A stretch of 32,753 nt of DNA. It comes from Akkermansiaceae bacterium. Its GTDB lineage: Bacteria > Verrucomicrobiota > Verrucomicrobiia > Verrucomicrobiales > Akkermansiaceae. The position numbers were made by a program, and so were the translations under genes. Location of the stretch: contig CAILVZ010000374.1 in NCBI GenBank assembly GCA_903837825.1, positions 1 to 32,753 of the forward strand, in the 5' to 3' direction. The stretch's first letter is position 1. Each line of letters starts with the position of its first letter. Below the pieces are notes generated by a model, which saw only the letters and a list, made by a program, of their open reading frames with translations, searched no databases and was not told where the DNA came from. Positions 8,235 to 15,693 of this stretch are shown piece after piece.

Positions 8235-8438
8235 GGCCAGATCCTAGTCTGCTTGATCGTAGATTGGCACGGAATTAAATCGGTGCAGTGTACAACGTCG
8301 GGTCGGCGCCCTTGAGTGCAGTCTTTCCTTGAAATTGAAATCGGCATGTGTCATTCTCTTTGGCTGAATCATCGGCCGTTCTGGTGATTTCTCCCCCGTG
8401 ATTTGAGTCTTATTCGGCCCAATTTCAAAAGCAAAGCA

Positions 8439-9584
8439 ATGCACGAACCCGTCTCAGCAACTGCCGTGTTGGAGTCACCCCTGACAAAGCAAGTCGGAGA
8501 GCTCTTGGCGAAGGCTGGGATTCGCATCAATGGTGAGCGTCCTTGGGATATGCAAATCAAAGAGCCGAGTGTGCTCGGGCGCATCATTTCGCATGGGAGT
8601 CTTGGGTTAGGTGAGGCTTACATGGATGGCCATTGGGATGTGGACCAGCTTGATGAATTTTTCGCCCGACTCCTCAGGGCGAGGCTTGACCGTGAAGTGA
8701 AGCCATGCCGCCTAATTTTGCCACTGTTGCGTGAGCGCATGCTCAATCGCCAAAGCCGTAAGCGGGCTTGGCAGGTTGGTGAGGCTCACTACGACTTGGG
8801 CAATGATTTCTACGAAGCGATGCTCGGTCCGGGCATGATGTATACTTGTGGGTATTGGAAATCGGCAGGGGATCTGGACCAAGCGCAGGAGGCTAAGCTC
8901 GAATTGATTTGTCAGAAACTGCAGATCCAGCCGGGCATGCGGTTGCTCGATATAGGATGCGGTTGGGGTGGATTCATGGCCTATGCCGCGGAACATCATG
9001 GTGCGGAATGTGTGGGTGTCAGCATTTCACGCGAGCAGATTGATTACGCACGGCGGCGCTATGCCGATCTTCCGTTAGAATTCCGCTTGCAAGACTACCG
9101 AGATCTGAGTGGTCAGTTTGACCGCATCGCTAGCATCGGGATGTTTGAACACGTCGGGAAAAAGAACTACCGCACCTTCATGCAGGTGGCGCATCGATGT
9201 CTAACGGATGACGGAATTTTTCTTTTGCACACAATTGGGAAAAGTGATTCCAGCGGGGTTACTGATCCATGGATTGATAAATACATTTTTCCAAATGGAG
9301 AGTTGCCTGCGATCAGTCAGATCAGCGAAGCGATGGATGGGCTTCTGGTCACTGAAGATTTGCACAATTTCGGGGCGGACTACGACAAGACCTTGATGCA
9401 ATGGCACGCCAACTTTGAGGCGGCATGGCCAAAATTCGCGAACGTGTTGGGCGAGCGGTTTTTCCGGCAGTGGCGATACTATTTGCTCTCTTGCGCGGGA
9501 GGCTTCCGGGCACGGGACCTTCAACTCTGGCAATGGACGCTTTCCAAGCATGGGATTGTTGGTGGGTGTCCGCGATTTGGATGA
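8439..9584 (+). CDS. cfa: Cyclopropane-fatty-acyl-phospholipid synthase
   Basis: A 381-residue enzyme that moves a methylene group from S-adenosylmethionine onto the double bond of membrane phospholipid acyl chains. It aligns by eye along nearly its whole length with E. coli Cfa (382 residues). Shared segments include GSLGLGEAYMDG, AHYDLGNDFYE, the SAM-binding LLDIGCGWGG, MFEHVGKKNY, FLLHTIG, DPWIDKYIFPNGELP, HNFGADYDKTL and the C-terminal LSCAGGFRARDLQLWQ. The ATG at 8439 is preferred over an upstream in-frame TTG (8403) because it gives the family's usual length. The gene stands alone between the divergent rhlE and the downstream xylulokinase. Cyclopropanation usually hardens membranes against acid and stress. 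Confidence 0.95.
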   Translation: MHEPVSATAVLESPLTKQVGELLAKAGIRINGERPWDMQIKEPSVLGRIISHGSLGLGEAYMDGHWDVDQLDEFFARLLRARLDREVKPCRLILPLLRERMLNRQSRKRAWQVGEAHYDLGNDFYEAMLGPGMMYTCGYWKSAGDLDQAQEAKLELICQKLQIQPGMRLLDIGCGWGGFMAYAAEHHGAECVGVSISREQIDYARRRYADLPLEFRLQDYRDLSGQFDRIASIGMFEHVGKKNYRTFMQVAHRCLTDDGIFLLHTIGKSDSSGVTDPWIDKYIFPNGELPAISQISEAMDGLLVTEDLHNFGADYDKTLMQWHANFEAAWPKFANVLGERFFRQWRYYLLSCAGGFRARDLQLWQWTLSKHGIVGGCPRFG

Positions 9585-9647
9585 AATGGGCTAAATTTTA
9601 AGGCGATTGGCGTCTTTTACAATTCGCGGGCTCGATACTTCGTCGGT

Positions 9648-9667
9648 TTGGTTGATCAATTGACCAA
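9648..9667. promoter_or_regulatory. Candidate operator upstream of xylulokinase
   Basis: TTGGT and ACCAA form the ends of a 20-bp element whose core contains the near-repeat TTGATCAA/TTGACCAA. It sits 44 bp upstream of the xylulokinase start, where a sugar-responsive regulator could bind. No regulator gene is adjacent, and the match is short. Confidence 0.3.
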
Positions 9668-9711
9668 TTTTACCGCTTGGAAAACTCGACCCGTGTTGGG
9701 ATGCTCTGCCC

Positions 9712-11265
9712 ATGTTCCTAGGTCTTGATTCATCCACTCAGTCGCTTACCGCTGTGGTCATTGATCCCATCTCTGGGACGATCGCGTGCCAACTCTCGGT
9801 CAATTTTGGCAGTGAATTGCCGCATTACCAATCGCCTAGCGGGTTCATTCCAGGTGGGGCGAACGGGGAGGTGCACGCCAATCCGGCGATGTGGCTTGAA
9901 GCCCTTGACCTACTTTTGAGCCGTTTATCGGTGGCGACGGATCTCTCGAAGGTGCAGGTCATCGCTGGATCCGGTCAGCAACATGGCTCGGTCTATTTGG
10001 ATTCCACCTTCGACATACGTCTCGCGGCATTGGATGGGTCGCAAAGTTTGGCTGCGCAACTCTCGCCAGCATTTACCCGTGCAACTTCACCCATCTGGAT
10101 GGACACCTCGACGAGAGCTGAATGCGAGGAAATCACCGAAGCCCTTGGCGGCTCCGAGGAGGTCTGCCGCCTGAGTGGATCGATCGCCATCGAGCGTTTC
10201 TCCGGTCCACAGATTCGTCGATTTTTCAAGTCCGACCCCGCTGCCTACGAGCGCACCGCTCGGATTCATCTGGTGAGTTCATTCATCGCGTCCGTGCTTG
10301 CGGGCAAGTCCGTGCCAATCGACTTTGGCGATGGGGCCGGCATGAATCTGCTCAACCTTACCACCCAGTCATGGGATCCGAGTTTGCTGGCTGCCACTGC
10401 GCCGGGTCTCGGCGAAAAACTGCTTCCAGCGGCGCTTGCGACTACGATCCAAGGCACCCTCGCCGGTTATTTTGTTAAAAAATACGGATTCTCAGAACAA
10501 GCTGTCGTCGCGTTGTTCACCGGCGACAACCCAGCATCGCTGGTTGGGATGGGAGCGACCACCCCAGGCAACGTCGTGATTTCACTCGGAACCAGCGATA
10601 CCTTTTTCGCTGCCATGCCGGGCCCTAAGACGGACCCTAATGGCTTTGGCCACGTGTTCGGAAACCCTGCTGGTGGATTCATGTCGCTGATTTGCTTCCG
10701 TAACGGTTCACTTGCTCGCGAGGCACTGCGTGATCAGCTGGGTTTAGACTGGTCTGCGTTTGATCGTGAGGCGCTTGCGGAAACTCAGGCCTCTGCAGGC
10801 ACGAACCTGATGCTCCCATTTTTCGGCCCAGAGATCACTCCACGGCACGACTTCATTGCGCCCGTGCTCCAAGGGGACGCGGCGTTCGAATCTGGTGAGC
10901 AGCCGGGATTGCAGGTTCGCGCGCTGCTTGAAGGGCAATTTCTCAACATGCGCCTGCATTCCCAGTGGATGGGCGTAAAAACCGAGCGCATCCGCCTCAC
11001 GGGCGGCGCCGCTAAAAACGACGGGATTGCTCAGATGGTTGCCGACATCTTCCAGTCGCCTGTCGAACGCTTGGATGTCTTGAACTCCGCGGCCTTGGGG
11101 GCGGCGCTCATTGCCGCGACCGCCGCGGGATATGATTTGCCGAAACTCCAAGAGACCTATTGCAAAGCAGAAACGGGATCCGCGCTCCAACCCGATCTTG
11201 CCCTTGCGGGGATTTATGAGAGTTCCCTCGATCGTTTCCGATCGCTTCTCGATGCGAGTCGCTAA
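9712..11265 (+). CDS. xylB: Xylulokinase, eukaryote-type FGGY carbohydrate kinase
   Basis: A 517-residue FGGY-family kinase that would phosphorylate D-xylulose to xylulose 5-phosphate for the pentose phosphate pathway. The N-terminal phosphate-binding region starts at FLGLDSSTQSL. SGSGQQHGSVY lies at 86-95, the catalytic Asp is in GDNPAS (D272), and the C-terminal ATP-binding portion contains SLGTSDT (291-297) and RLTGGAAKN. Overall it resembles the animal/plant XYLB form more than E. coli XylB: the runs ERFSGPQI, RIHLVSSFIAS and PIDFGDGAGMNLL match that form as I remember it. No xylose isomerase or transporter is nearby. The ATG at 9712 follows a 127-bp gap after cfa. Substrate remains an inference; related FGGY kinases can act on other ketoses. 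Confidence 0.85.
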   Translation: MFLGLDSSTQSLTAVVIDPISGTIACQLSVNFGSELPHYQSPSGFIPGGANGEVHANPAMWLEALDLLLSRLSVATDLSKVQVIAGSGQQHGSVYLDSTFDIRLAALDGSQSLAAQLSPAFTRATSPIWMDTSTRAECEEITEALGGSEEVCRLSGSIAIERFSGPQIRRFFKSDPAAYERTARIHLVSSFIASVLAGKSVPIDFGDGAGMNLLNLTTQSWDPSLLAATAPGLGEKLLPAALATTIQGTLAGYFVKKYGFSEQAVVALFTGDNPASLVGMGATTPGNVVISLGTSDTFFAAMPGPKTDPNGFGHVFGNPAGGFMSLICFRNGSLAREALRDQLGLDWSAFDREALAETQASAGTNLMLPFFGPEITPRHDFIAPVLQGDAAFESGEQPGLQVRALLEGQFLNMRLHSQWMGVKTERIRLTGGAAKNDGIAQMVADIFQSPVERLDVLNSAALGAALIAATAAGYDLPKLQETYCKAETGSALQPDLALAGIYESSLDRFRSLLDASR

Positions 11266-11279
11266 AAAGAACGACTCGC
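11254..11279 (+). terminator. Stem-loop spanning the xylulokinase stop codon
   Basis: GCGAGTCG and CGACTCGC are perfect 8-bp arms around a 10-base A-rich loop that contains the TAA stop (11263-11265). No T-run follows. It may protect the mRNA end, act as a T-less terminator, or separate the xylulokinase from hisC 60 bp downstream. Confidence 0.45.
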
Positions 11280-11325
11280 TGAAGTTGACCTGCCCGATTT
11301 CCGTGGCTAACCCTTTGACCTGCCG

Positions 11326-12432
11326 ATGATTGACCAATACGCCAACCGCTTTGTTTGTGATCTCGTGGCCTATGAGCCAGGGAAGCCGATCGATGAAACC
11401 GCCAGAGAGCTTGGATTGGATCCATCGAAAATCGTCAAGGTCGCCTCGAATGAAAATCCGCTTGGGCCATCACCCTTGGCGAAAATCGCTATGCGGGATG
11501 CCCTTGAGGAGGCGCACATCTATCCCGATGGTGGCGGCTACCGCTTGCGCAGCGCCATCGCGGAATCCTTTGGCATGGATCTATCCAATGTGGTATTAGG
11601 CAATGGTTCTAATGAAATCATCGAACTGCTTTGCCATACCTTTCTGAACCGTGACGCTGAGTTGATCGCCGCTGAGCATGCGTTCGTGGTTTACAAGTTG
11701 ATGGCCACTCTCTTCGGCGCAAAGTACGTGGAGGTCCCCGATCCTGGGTTCGTGCATGATCTGGATGCGATGGCTGCGGCGATCACCGATAAGACGCGTC
11801 TCGTATTCATTGCGAACCCGAACAACCCAACGGGTACGATGGTCGGTCAAGCGGAGATCGACCGATTCATGGCCAAGGTTCCAGAGCATGTTATTGTGGT
11901 ATTCGATGAGGCCTACTTTGAGTTTCCTGATGCGCCGCCTGATGTTCTCAAGTATGTGCGGGAAGGTCGTAATGTTTGCGTGCTACGGACGTTTTCAAAA
12001 ATTCACGGACTCGCCGCGCTACGGGTTGGGTATGGTCTGGCCTCGAAAAATGTCGCCACGCTCCTGCAAAAAGCTCGGCAACCCTTCAACGTTAACTCCA
12101 TCGCCCAAGTTGGGGCGCTCGCTGCCTTGGCGGATGCAAACCACATCGCGCAAACCCGTGCGGTCAACCGCGCAGGAATGGCGTTCTACGAAGCGGCTCT
12201 CGCTGCTAGAGGATTGGAGTACGTGCCAAGCTATGCCAATTTTCTTCTCATCAAGACGGGAAATGGTGATCAAGTTTTCCGTGAAATGTTGAAACAAGGA
12301 GTGATCGTGCGTGCCATGAGTGGCTATAAGCTGCCTGATTGGGTCCGCATCTCGATCGGCACTGCACCGCAAAACGATCGTTGCGTCGAGGTGTTAGATG
12401 CAGTGCTCGCCAGCCTAAGTGCTCCCCAGTGA
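11326..12432 (+). CDS. hisC: Histidinol-phosphate/aromatic aminotransferase
   Basis: A 368-residue class I/II PLP-dependent aminotransferase. Recognisable elements are VASNENPLGPSP near the N-terminus, YPDGGGYRLR, GNGSNEIIELL, NPNNPTGT, DEAYFEF, and the PLP-lysine motif RTFSKIHGLAALRVGYG. HisC converts imidazole acetol phosphate to histidinol phosphate. Copies located in aro supraoperons (hisC-tyrA-aroA) commonly also, or mainly, transaminate prephenate, phenylpyruvate or 4-hydroxyphenylpyruvate (known for diderm supraoperons). Because tyrA, aroA and a DAHP synthase follow nearby while no other his gene is present, an aromatic role is likely (inference). The stop overlaps a possible GTG start of mnmE (12429), indicating tight coupling. 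Confidence 0.93.
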   Translation: MIDQYANRFVCDLVAYEPGKPIDETARELGLDPSKIVKVASNENPLGPSPLAKIAMRDALEEAHIYPDGGGYRLRSAIAESFGMDLSNVVLGNGSNEIIELLCHTFLNRDAELIAAEHAFVVYKLMATLFGAKYVEVPDPGFVHDLDAMAAAITDKTRLVFIANPNNPTGTMVGQAEIDRFMAKVPEHVIVVFDEAYFEFPDAPPDVLKYVREGRNVCVLRTFSKIHGLAALRVGYGLASKNVATLLQKARQPFNVNSIAQVGALAALADANHIAQTRAVNRAGMAFYEAALAARGLEYVPSYANFLLIKTGNGDQVFREMLKQGVIVRAMSGYKLPDWVRISIGTAPQNDRCVEVLDAVLASLSAPQ

Positions 12433-12440
12433 TCGACGCA

Positions 12441-13799
12441 ATGGAGGCAATTTTGGATCCCGGCGGCACCACGATTGCCGCGATTGCCACGCCCCCTGGC
12501 ATGGGTGCGGTTTCTTTGTTGCGAGTTTCCGGGCCAGAGGCAATTGCGATTGCTGATGCGGCAACTGGCGGGAAAGCTTCTTCGGCGTTGCCGCGCACCG
12601 CTTGCTATTGCCATGTCAAAGACGCGGATGGTCGGGTGTTAGATGATGGTTTGTTAACCGTTTTCCGTGGGTCTAACAGCTACACTGGAGAAGACTCTGT
12701 GGAGTTCACCGGCCATGGTGGAATCCTTGTCACCCGCGAGGTGTTAAGTAGATTTCTCGCATGCGGGGCGGTCGCGGCGGGGCCCGGTGAATTCACCCAG
12801 CGGGCATTTCTCAATGGCAAGCTGGATCTCACCCAAGCCGAGGGCGTGATGGATCTGATCTCGGCGCAAACCCGCCTTTCGCTCCGTGCCGCCCACAGCC
12901 AGCTGGAAGGAACGCTCGGCAAACGCACCACTGCCGCCCGTGACCAATTATTGGAAACGCTCGCTCACCTTGAAGCTTGGATCGATTTCCCTGAGGAGGA
13001 TATCGACCCCCAAACCGGTGTTCTTTTGCGTGGGCGGGTTGCTGCGGTACTCGATGTGGTCGAGTCGTTGCTTGCCACGGCCGATCAAGGCCGCGTGCTC
13101 CGAGAAGGGGTCCGGACGGTGATCTTCGGCCAGCCGAACGTGGGAAAATCCAGTCTGCTCAATCTGCTGTTAGGATTTGACCGTGCCATTGTCAGCAACC
13201 TTGCTGGAACCACACGTGACACGATCGAGGAGGTTGTCAACTTGCACGGCATCCCCCTTCGCCTGATCGACACCGCAGGGGTTCGCGAGGCGGTTGATCA
13301 GATCGAGATTGAAGGAATTCAGCGCACGGTCCGTCAAATCGAGGCGGCCGACATTCTGTTAGAAGTTGTGGATGCAAGCCAGCCAAGAACTGACGAATTC
13401 ATTCTCCCTGCGATTTCAACGAAGCGCCTTTTGGTATTGAACAAAAGCGACCTTGGGGAGCATGCCACTTGGGAGAGCACCGAAGCGGTGAGACTTTCTT
13501 GTTCGACGGGTGAGGGGCTCGGTGCTCTTTCAGATGCCATCCGTGCGGCACTTCATTTCAACGAGGCCGATTGGGGCGAACACGCGGTTGCCATCAATGC
13601 TCGGCATCAAGCAAGCCTGCAAGTGGCAAGGGCGTCGCTGCGGGCGGCTCTCACACTTCTCGATGACGGAGCAGCCGATCCCGAACTGGCCGCCATCGAT
13701 CTGCGCGAGGCGTTGGACGCACTTGGTGAAATTCCTGGGAAGGTCGACACCGAGGACCTCCTCGGGGTAATTTTCAGTAGCTTTTGCATCGGGAAGTGA
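12441..13799 (+). CDS. mnmE: tRNA modification GTPase MnmE
   Basis: A 452-residue GTPase that, with MnmG, installs the (carboxymethyl)aminomethyl group on U34 of certain tRNAs. The N-terminal folate-binding domain opens with TIAAIATPPGMGAVSLLRVSG. The helical domain is split by a G domain with G1 GQPNVGKS (about 230-237), G2 in AGTTRDT, G3 DTAG (277-280) and G4 NKSD (334-337). The C-terminus ends FCIGK, the invariant MnmE tail carrying the catalytic Cys. The length is normal. A GTG at 12429, overlapping the hisC stop, is an alternative start adding four residues. mnmG is not in the window. MnmE is not usually part of the aro supraoperon, so its place after hisC is a local insertion. Confidence 0.95.
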   Translation: MEAILDPGGTTIAAIATPPGMGAVSLLRVSGPEAIAIADAATGGKASSALPRTACYCHVKDADGRVLDDGLLTVFRGSNSYTGEDSVEFTGHGGILVTREVLSRFLACGAVAAGPGEFTQRAFLNGKLDLTQAEGVMDLISAQTRLSLRAAHSQLEGTLGKRTTAARDQLLETLAHLEAWIDFPEEDIDPQTGVLLRGRVAAVLDVVESLLATADQGRVLREGVRTVIFGQPNVGKSSLLNLLLGFDRAIVSNLAGTTRDTIEEVVNLHGIPLRLIDTAGVREAVDQIEIEGIQRTVRQIEAADILLEVVDASQPRTDEFILPAISTKRLLVLNKSDLGEHATWESTEAVRLSCSTGEGLGALSDAIRAALHFNEADWGEHAVAINARHQASLQVARASLRAALTLLDDGAADPELAAIDLREALDALGEIPGKVDTEDLLGVIFSSFCIGK

Positions 13800-13809
13800 G
13801 CTGGGCTCA
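13797..13809. terminator. Small palindrome containing both mnmE and infA stop codons
   Basis: TGAGC-TGG-GCTCA is a perfect 5-bp hairpin. Its first three bases are the mnmE stop (plus strand) and its last three the stop of the infA-like gene (minus strand). The two genes are only 7 bp apart tail to tail. It is too short and lacks T-runs, so a terminator role is weak. Confidence 0.25.
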
Positions 13810-14022
13810 GTCCGCGATCTGCAAAATCCTTGCTTGGTCGAAGTCGTAGGGCGTCAATTCCAGAACCAGCTTCTGATCGACTTCAAAGGTTGCTTTCGCG
13901 ATGGTCAGCGCCTTCGAGAGGTGAGCGAGGATTTTTTTCCCGTTTGGCAAGACGACCCGGTAGAGGATCGGATTGACGTTTTCCAAAACGATTCCAACGG
14001 TGAGAAGGGTGTCATCTGGCAT
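13807..14022 (-). CDS. infA: Divergent translation initiation factor IF-1
   Basis: A 71-residue single S1/OB-fold protein of IF-1 size. Recognisable features are G-x-V-L-E-x-V near the N-terminus, FRV-like YRVVLPNGKKILAHLSK, and a C-terminal LELTPYDFDQARI that matches the family's VELTPYDLxxGRI. The segment between them is unusual: the family's Arg/Lys-rich YIRILxGDxV is replaced by TFEVDQKLVL, so several rRNA-contacting basic residues appear missing. IF-1 binds the 30S A site with IF-2 and IF-3 (known). Given this divergence it may be a second, specialised IF-1 rather than the housekeeping copy (inference). It lies antisense between mnmE and the tyrA block and has no Shine-Dalgarno sequence. 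Confidence 0.8.
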   Translation of the reverse strand: MPDDTLLTVGIVLENVNPILYRVVLPNGKKILAHLSKALTIAKATFEVDQKLVLELTPYDFDQARILQIAD

Positions 14023-14207
14023 GGCGGGGAAATTTCAGCGGGAATCCCCTCGGGCGACAAGCTCCACCAGCGAAAATGTTGCGTCAGAAATCCATCTCCT
14101 GACCAACGACCTTGCTTGACGGCGCGCGGAAGAGCGGCATGATTCCCTCCAGCAACTGGGTATCATGGATTCCAGTCTGCTTGCCAGAATTTCCCGAACC
14201 TACCCAA

Positions 14208-14735
14208 ATGCAATCAAGTTCAATTAAGGTATTTGCCGCACTCGGCTGCGTTTTTCTTGCGTCTTGTTACCCCTATGATGAGAGCAAGGACCATCGGCGC
14301 CAACCTAGGAGGCCGGTTAAAAAAATGGTTGTCACGCCTGAGGCCCCGGAACTTCCAGAGCAACCGGAATCACCGATCCAATCGGAGGTGGCGCAAATCA
14401 CCCCGACAGAGACGAAATCTTCACCTGTAGAAACGAAGGCTCCGGCGATGGAGGCAAAGACTCCGCCCGTGCAATCCAAGACGCCAACGGCGGAGACCAA
14501 GCCATCAAATGCCGCGACGCCTACACCATCGACTCACCCGAAGGAAAGTCCGAAGCCGCCAGCTCCGGAAAAGCGTCCTGAGTATGCCGTAGCCAACAAG
14601 GTTCCTGGAAAGGAAGGTTTTGTCTTTAGCCCTTATAATAACAAAGTTGTCGATGTGCGTGACATCCCGAGTGGGACCTTGGTTCAAGACCCTACCTACA
14701 CGGGTGCTGGTAAGGGCTACTTTCGGGTTCCTTGA
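14208..14735 (+). CDS. Pro/Thr-rich lipoprotein with conserved C-terminal segment
   Basis: A 175-residue predicted lipoprotein. It has a signal peptide with lipobox FLAS-C (Cys at about residue 20) and a basic patch (about 28-40). A disordered Pro/Glu/Thr/Lys linker follows with degenerate repeats of the kind ETKSSPVETKAPAMEAKTP (about 62-110). The C-terminal 50 residues look folded: VPGKEGFVFSPYNNKVVDV, then PSGTLVQDPTY and FRVP at the very end. The start at 14208 was chosen over upstream in-frame codons because it opens the signal peptide. The long linker would let the C-terminal segment reach from the membrane through the periplasm. I do not recognise a named family; the tail might bind cell wall or a protein partner. 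It precedes tyrA by 76 bp. Confidence 0.7.
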   Translation: MQSSSIKVFAALGCVFLASCYPYDESKDHRRQPRRPVKKMVVTPEAPELPEQPESPIQSEVAQITPTETKSSPVETKAPAMEAKTPPVQSKTPTAETKPSNAATPTPSTHPKESPKPPAPEKRPEYAVANKVPGKEGFVFSPYNNKVVDVRDIPSGTLVQDPTYTGAGKGYFRVP

Positions 14736-14811
14736 TCGCTTTTGATTCTCTCAAGCCTGATCAGAAGAATCGACTGGGTCCGGCACTCTGGACTCGGTCT
14801 TTTTATTGTCG

Positions 14812-15675
14812 ATGAAAACGGATTTCCAAAACATTACGATCCTAGGTGGTGGGCTGCTTGGCGGCTCACTGGTACTTGCGCTCGCCGGTTTGGAAAATCC
14901 TCCGTGCGTGCGACTCTGGGTGCGGAAATCGGCAACCGTCGATGAGGCGCAGAAAATTGGAATTGAAAAGGTCACCTGTGATTTGGCGGAAGCGATTCAG
15001 GATGTGGATCTTCTGATTCTTGCCGTCCCCGTTGGCTCCATGGGTTCGCTGGTGACGGCGGCCTTGGATGCGGGTTTGCCCGATCATTGCCTCATTACGG
15101 ATGTGGGCAGCGTCAAGCGGGCACCCCACCATTTCATCTTGCCCCTGCTTCGAGGTCGTGAAATCCAATTCATTGGCAGTCACCCGATGGCTGGCTCCGA
15201 GCGCAACGGGCTCGCGGCGGCTTCCTCTACCCTTTTTCAAAATGCCGCCTGCCTTCTCACCAATGATGATGCCGCACCCAAGGAGCTGGCAGATGCGCTG
15301 GAACAATTTTGGAACACGATCGGCTGCCGGACTTCCTGGATGAGTGCGGTGGTGCATGACGAGCTCGTCGCTCGGATCAGTCACTTGCCCCACTTGATTG
15401 CCGCATGCGCCGCCCGCATTTGTCTGAAGGATCCATCCGAGGGTCGCTTCGGCGGAGGTGGGTTGCGTGACACCACTCGAGTTGCAGGGGGGAACCCATC
15501 GATGTGGGCGGAAATTGTCACCGAGAATCGCGAAGCTCTCATCGGTCCGATCCAAGAAACCATCACCGACCTGCGCGAAATTCTTGCCAGTCTTGAAAAC
15601 GGCGACCAAGAACAAGCGCGACAGTGGCTTGATGTCGCCAAAAACCGCCGAGACCCGCTCAATCAGCCTCAATAG
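14812..15675 (+). CDS. tyrA: Prephenate dehydrogenase
   Basis: A 287-residue NAD(P)-dependent dehydrogenase that oxidatively decarboxylates prephenate to 4-hydroxyphenylpyruvate (or arogenate to tyrosine). The Rossmann fingerprint ITILGGGLLGGSL is at residues 7-19. SHPMAGSERNGLAAA and HDELVARISHLPHLIAA are the substrate-site motifs of TyrA. No chorismate mutase or ACT domain is fused; the length fits a stand-alone catalytic core. An in-frame TTG two codons upstream (14806) is an alternative start. It is followed after 18 bp by aroA, so the two are almost certainly co-transcribed. The specificity for prephenate versus arogenate and NAD versus NADP cannot be fixed by eye. Confidence 0.93.
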   Translation: MKTDFQNITILGGGLLGGSLVLALAGLENPPCVRLWVRKSATVDEAQKIGIEKVTCDLAEAIQDVDLLILAVPVGSMGSLVTAALDAGLPDHCLITDVGSVKRAPHHFILPLLRGREIQFIGSHPMAGSERNGLAAASSTLFQNAACLLTNDDAAPKELADALEQFWNTIGCRTSWMSAVVHDELVARISHLPHLIAACAARICLKDPSEGRFGGGGLRDTTRVAGGNPSMWAEIVTENREALIGPIQETITDLREILASLENGDQEQARQWLDVAKNRRDPLNQPQ

Positions 15676-15693
15676 CCAATTTTTGCCAATCGT

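Noticed and set aside
10744..11337. 197-codon minus-strand frame opposite the xylulokinase gene
   Set aside because: It lacks recognisable motifs and lies fully under a gene with complete FGGY kinase signatures.
14112..14207. N-terminal extension of the Pro-rich lipoprotein
   Set aside because: Starting upstream would bury the signal peptide and lipobox inside the protein.
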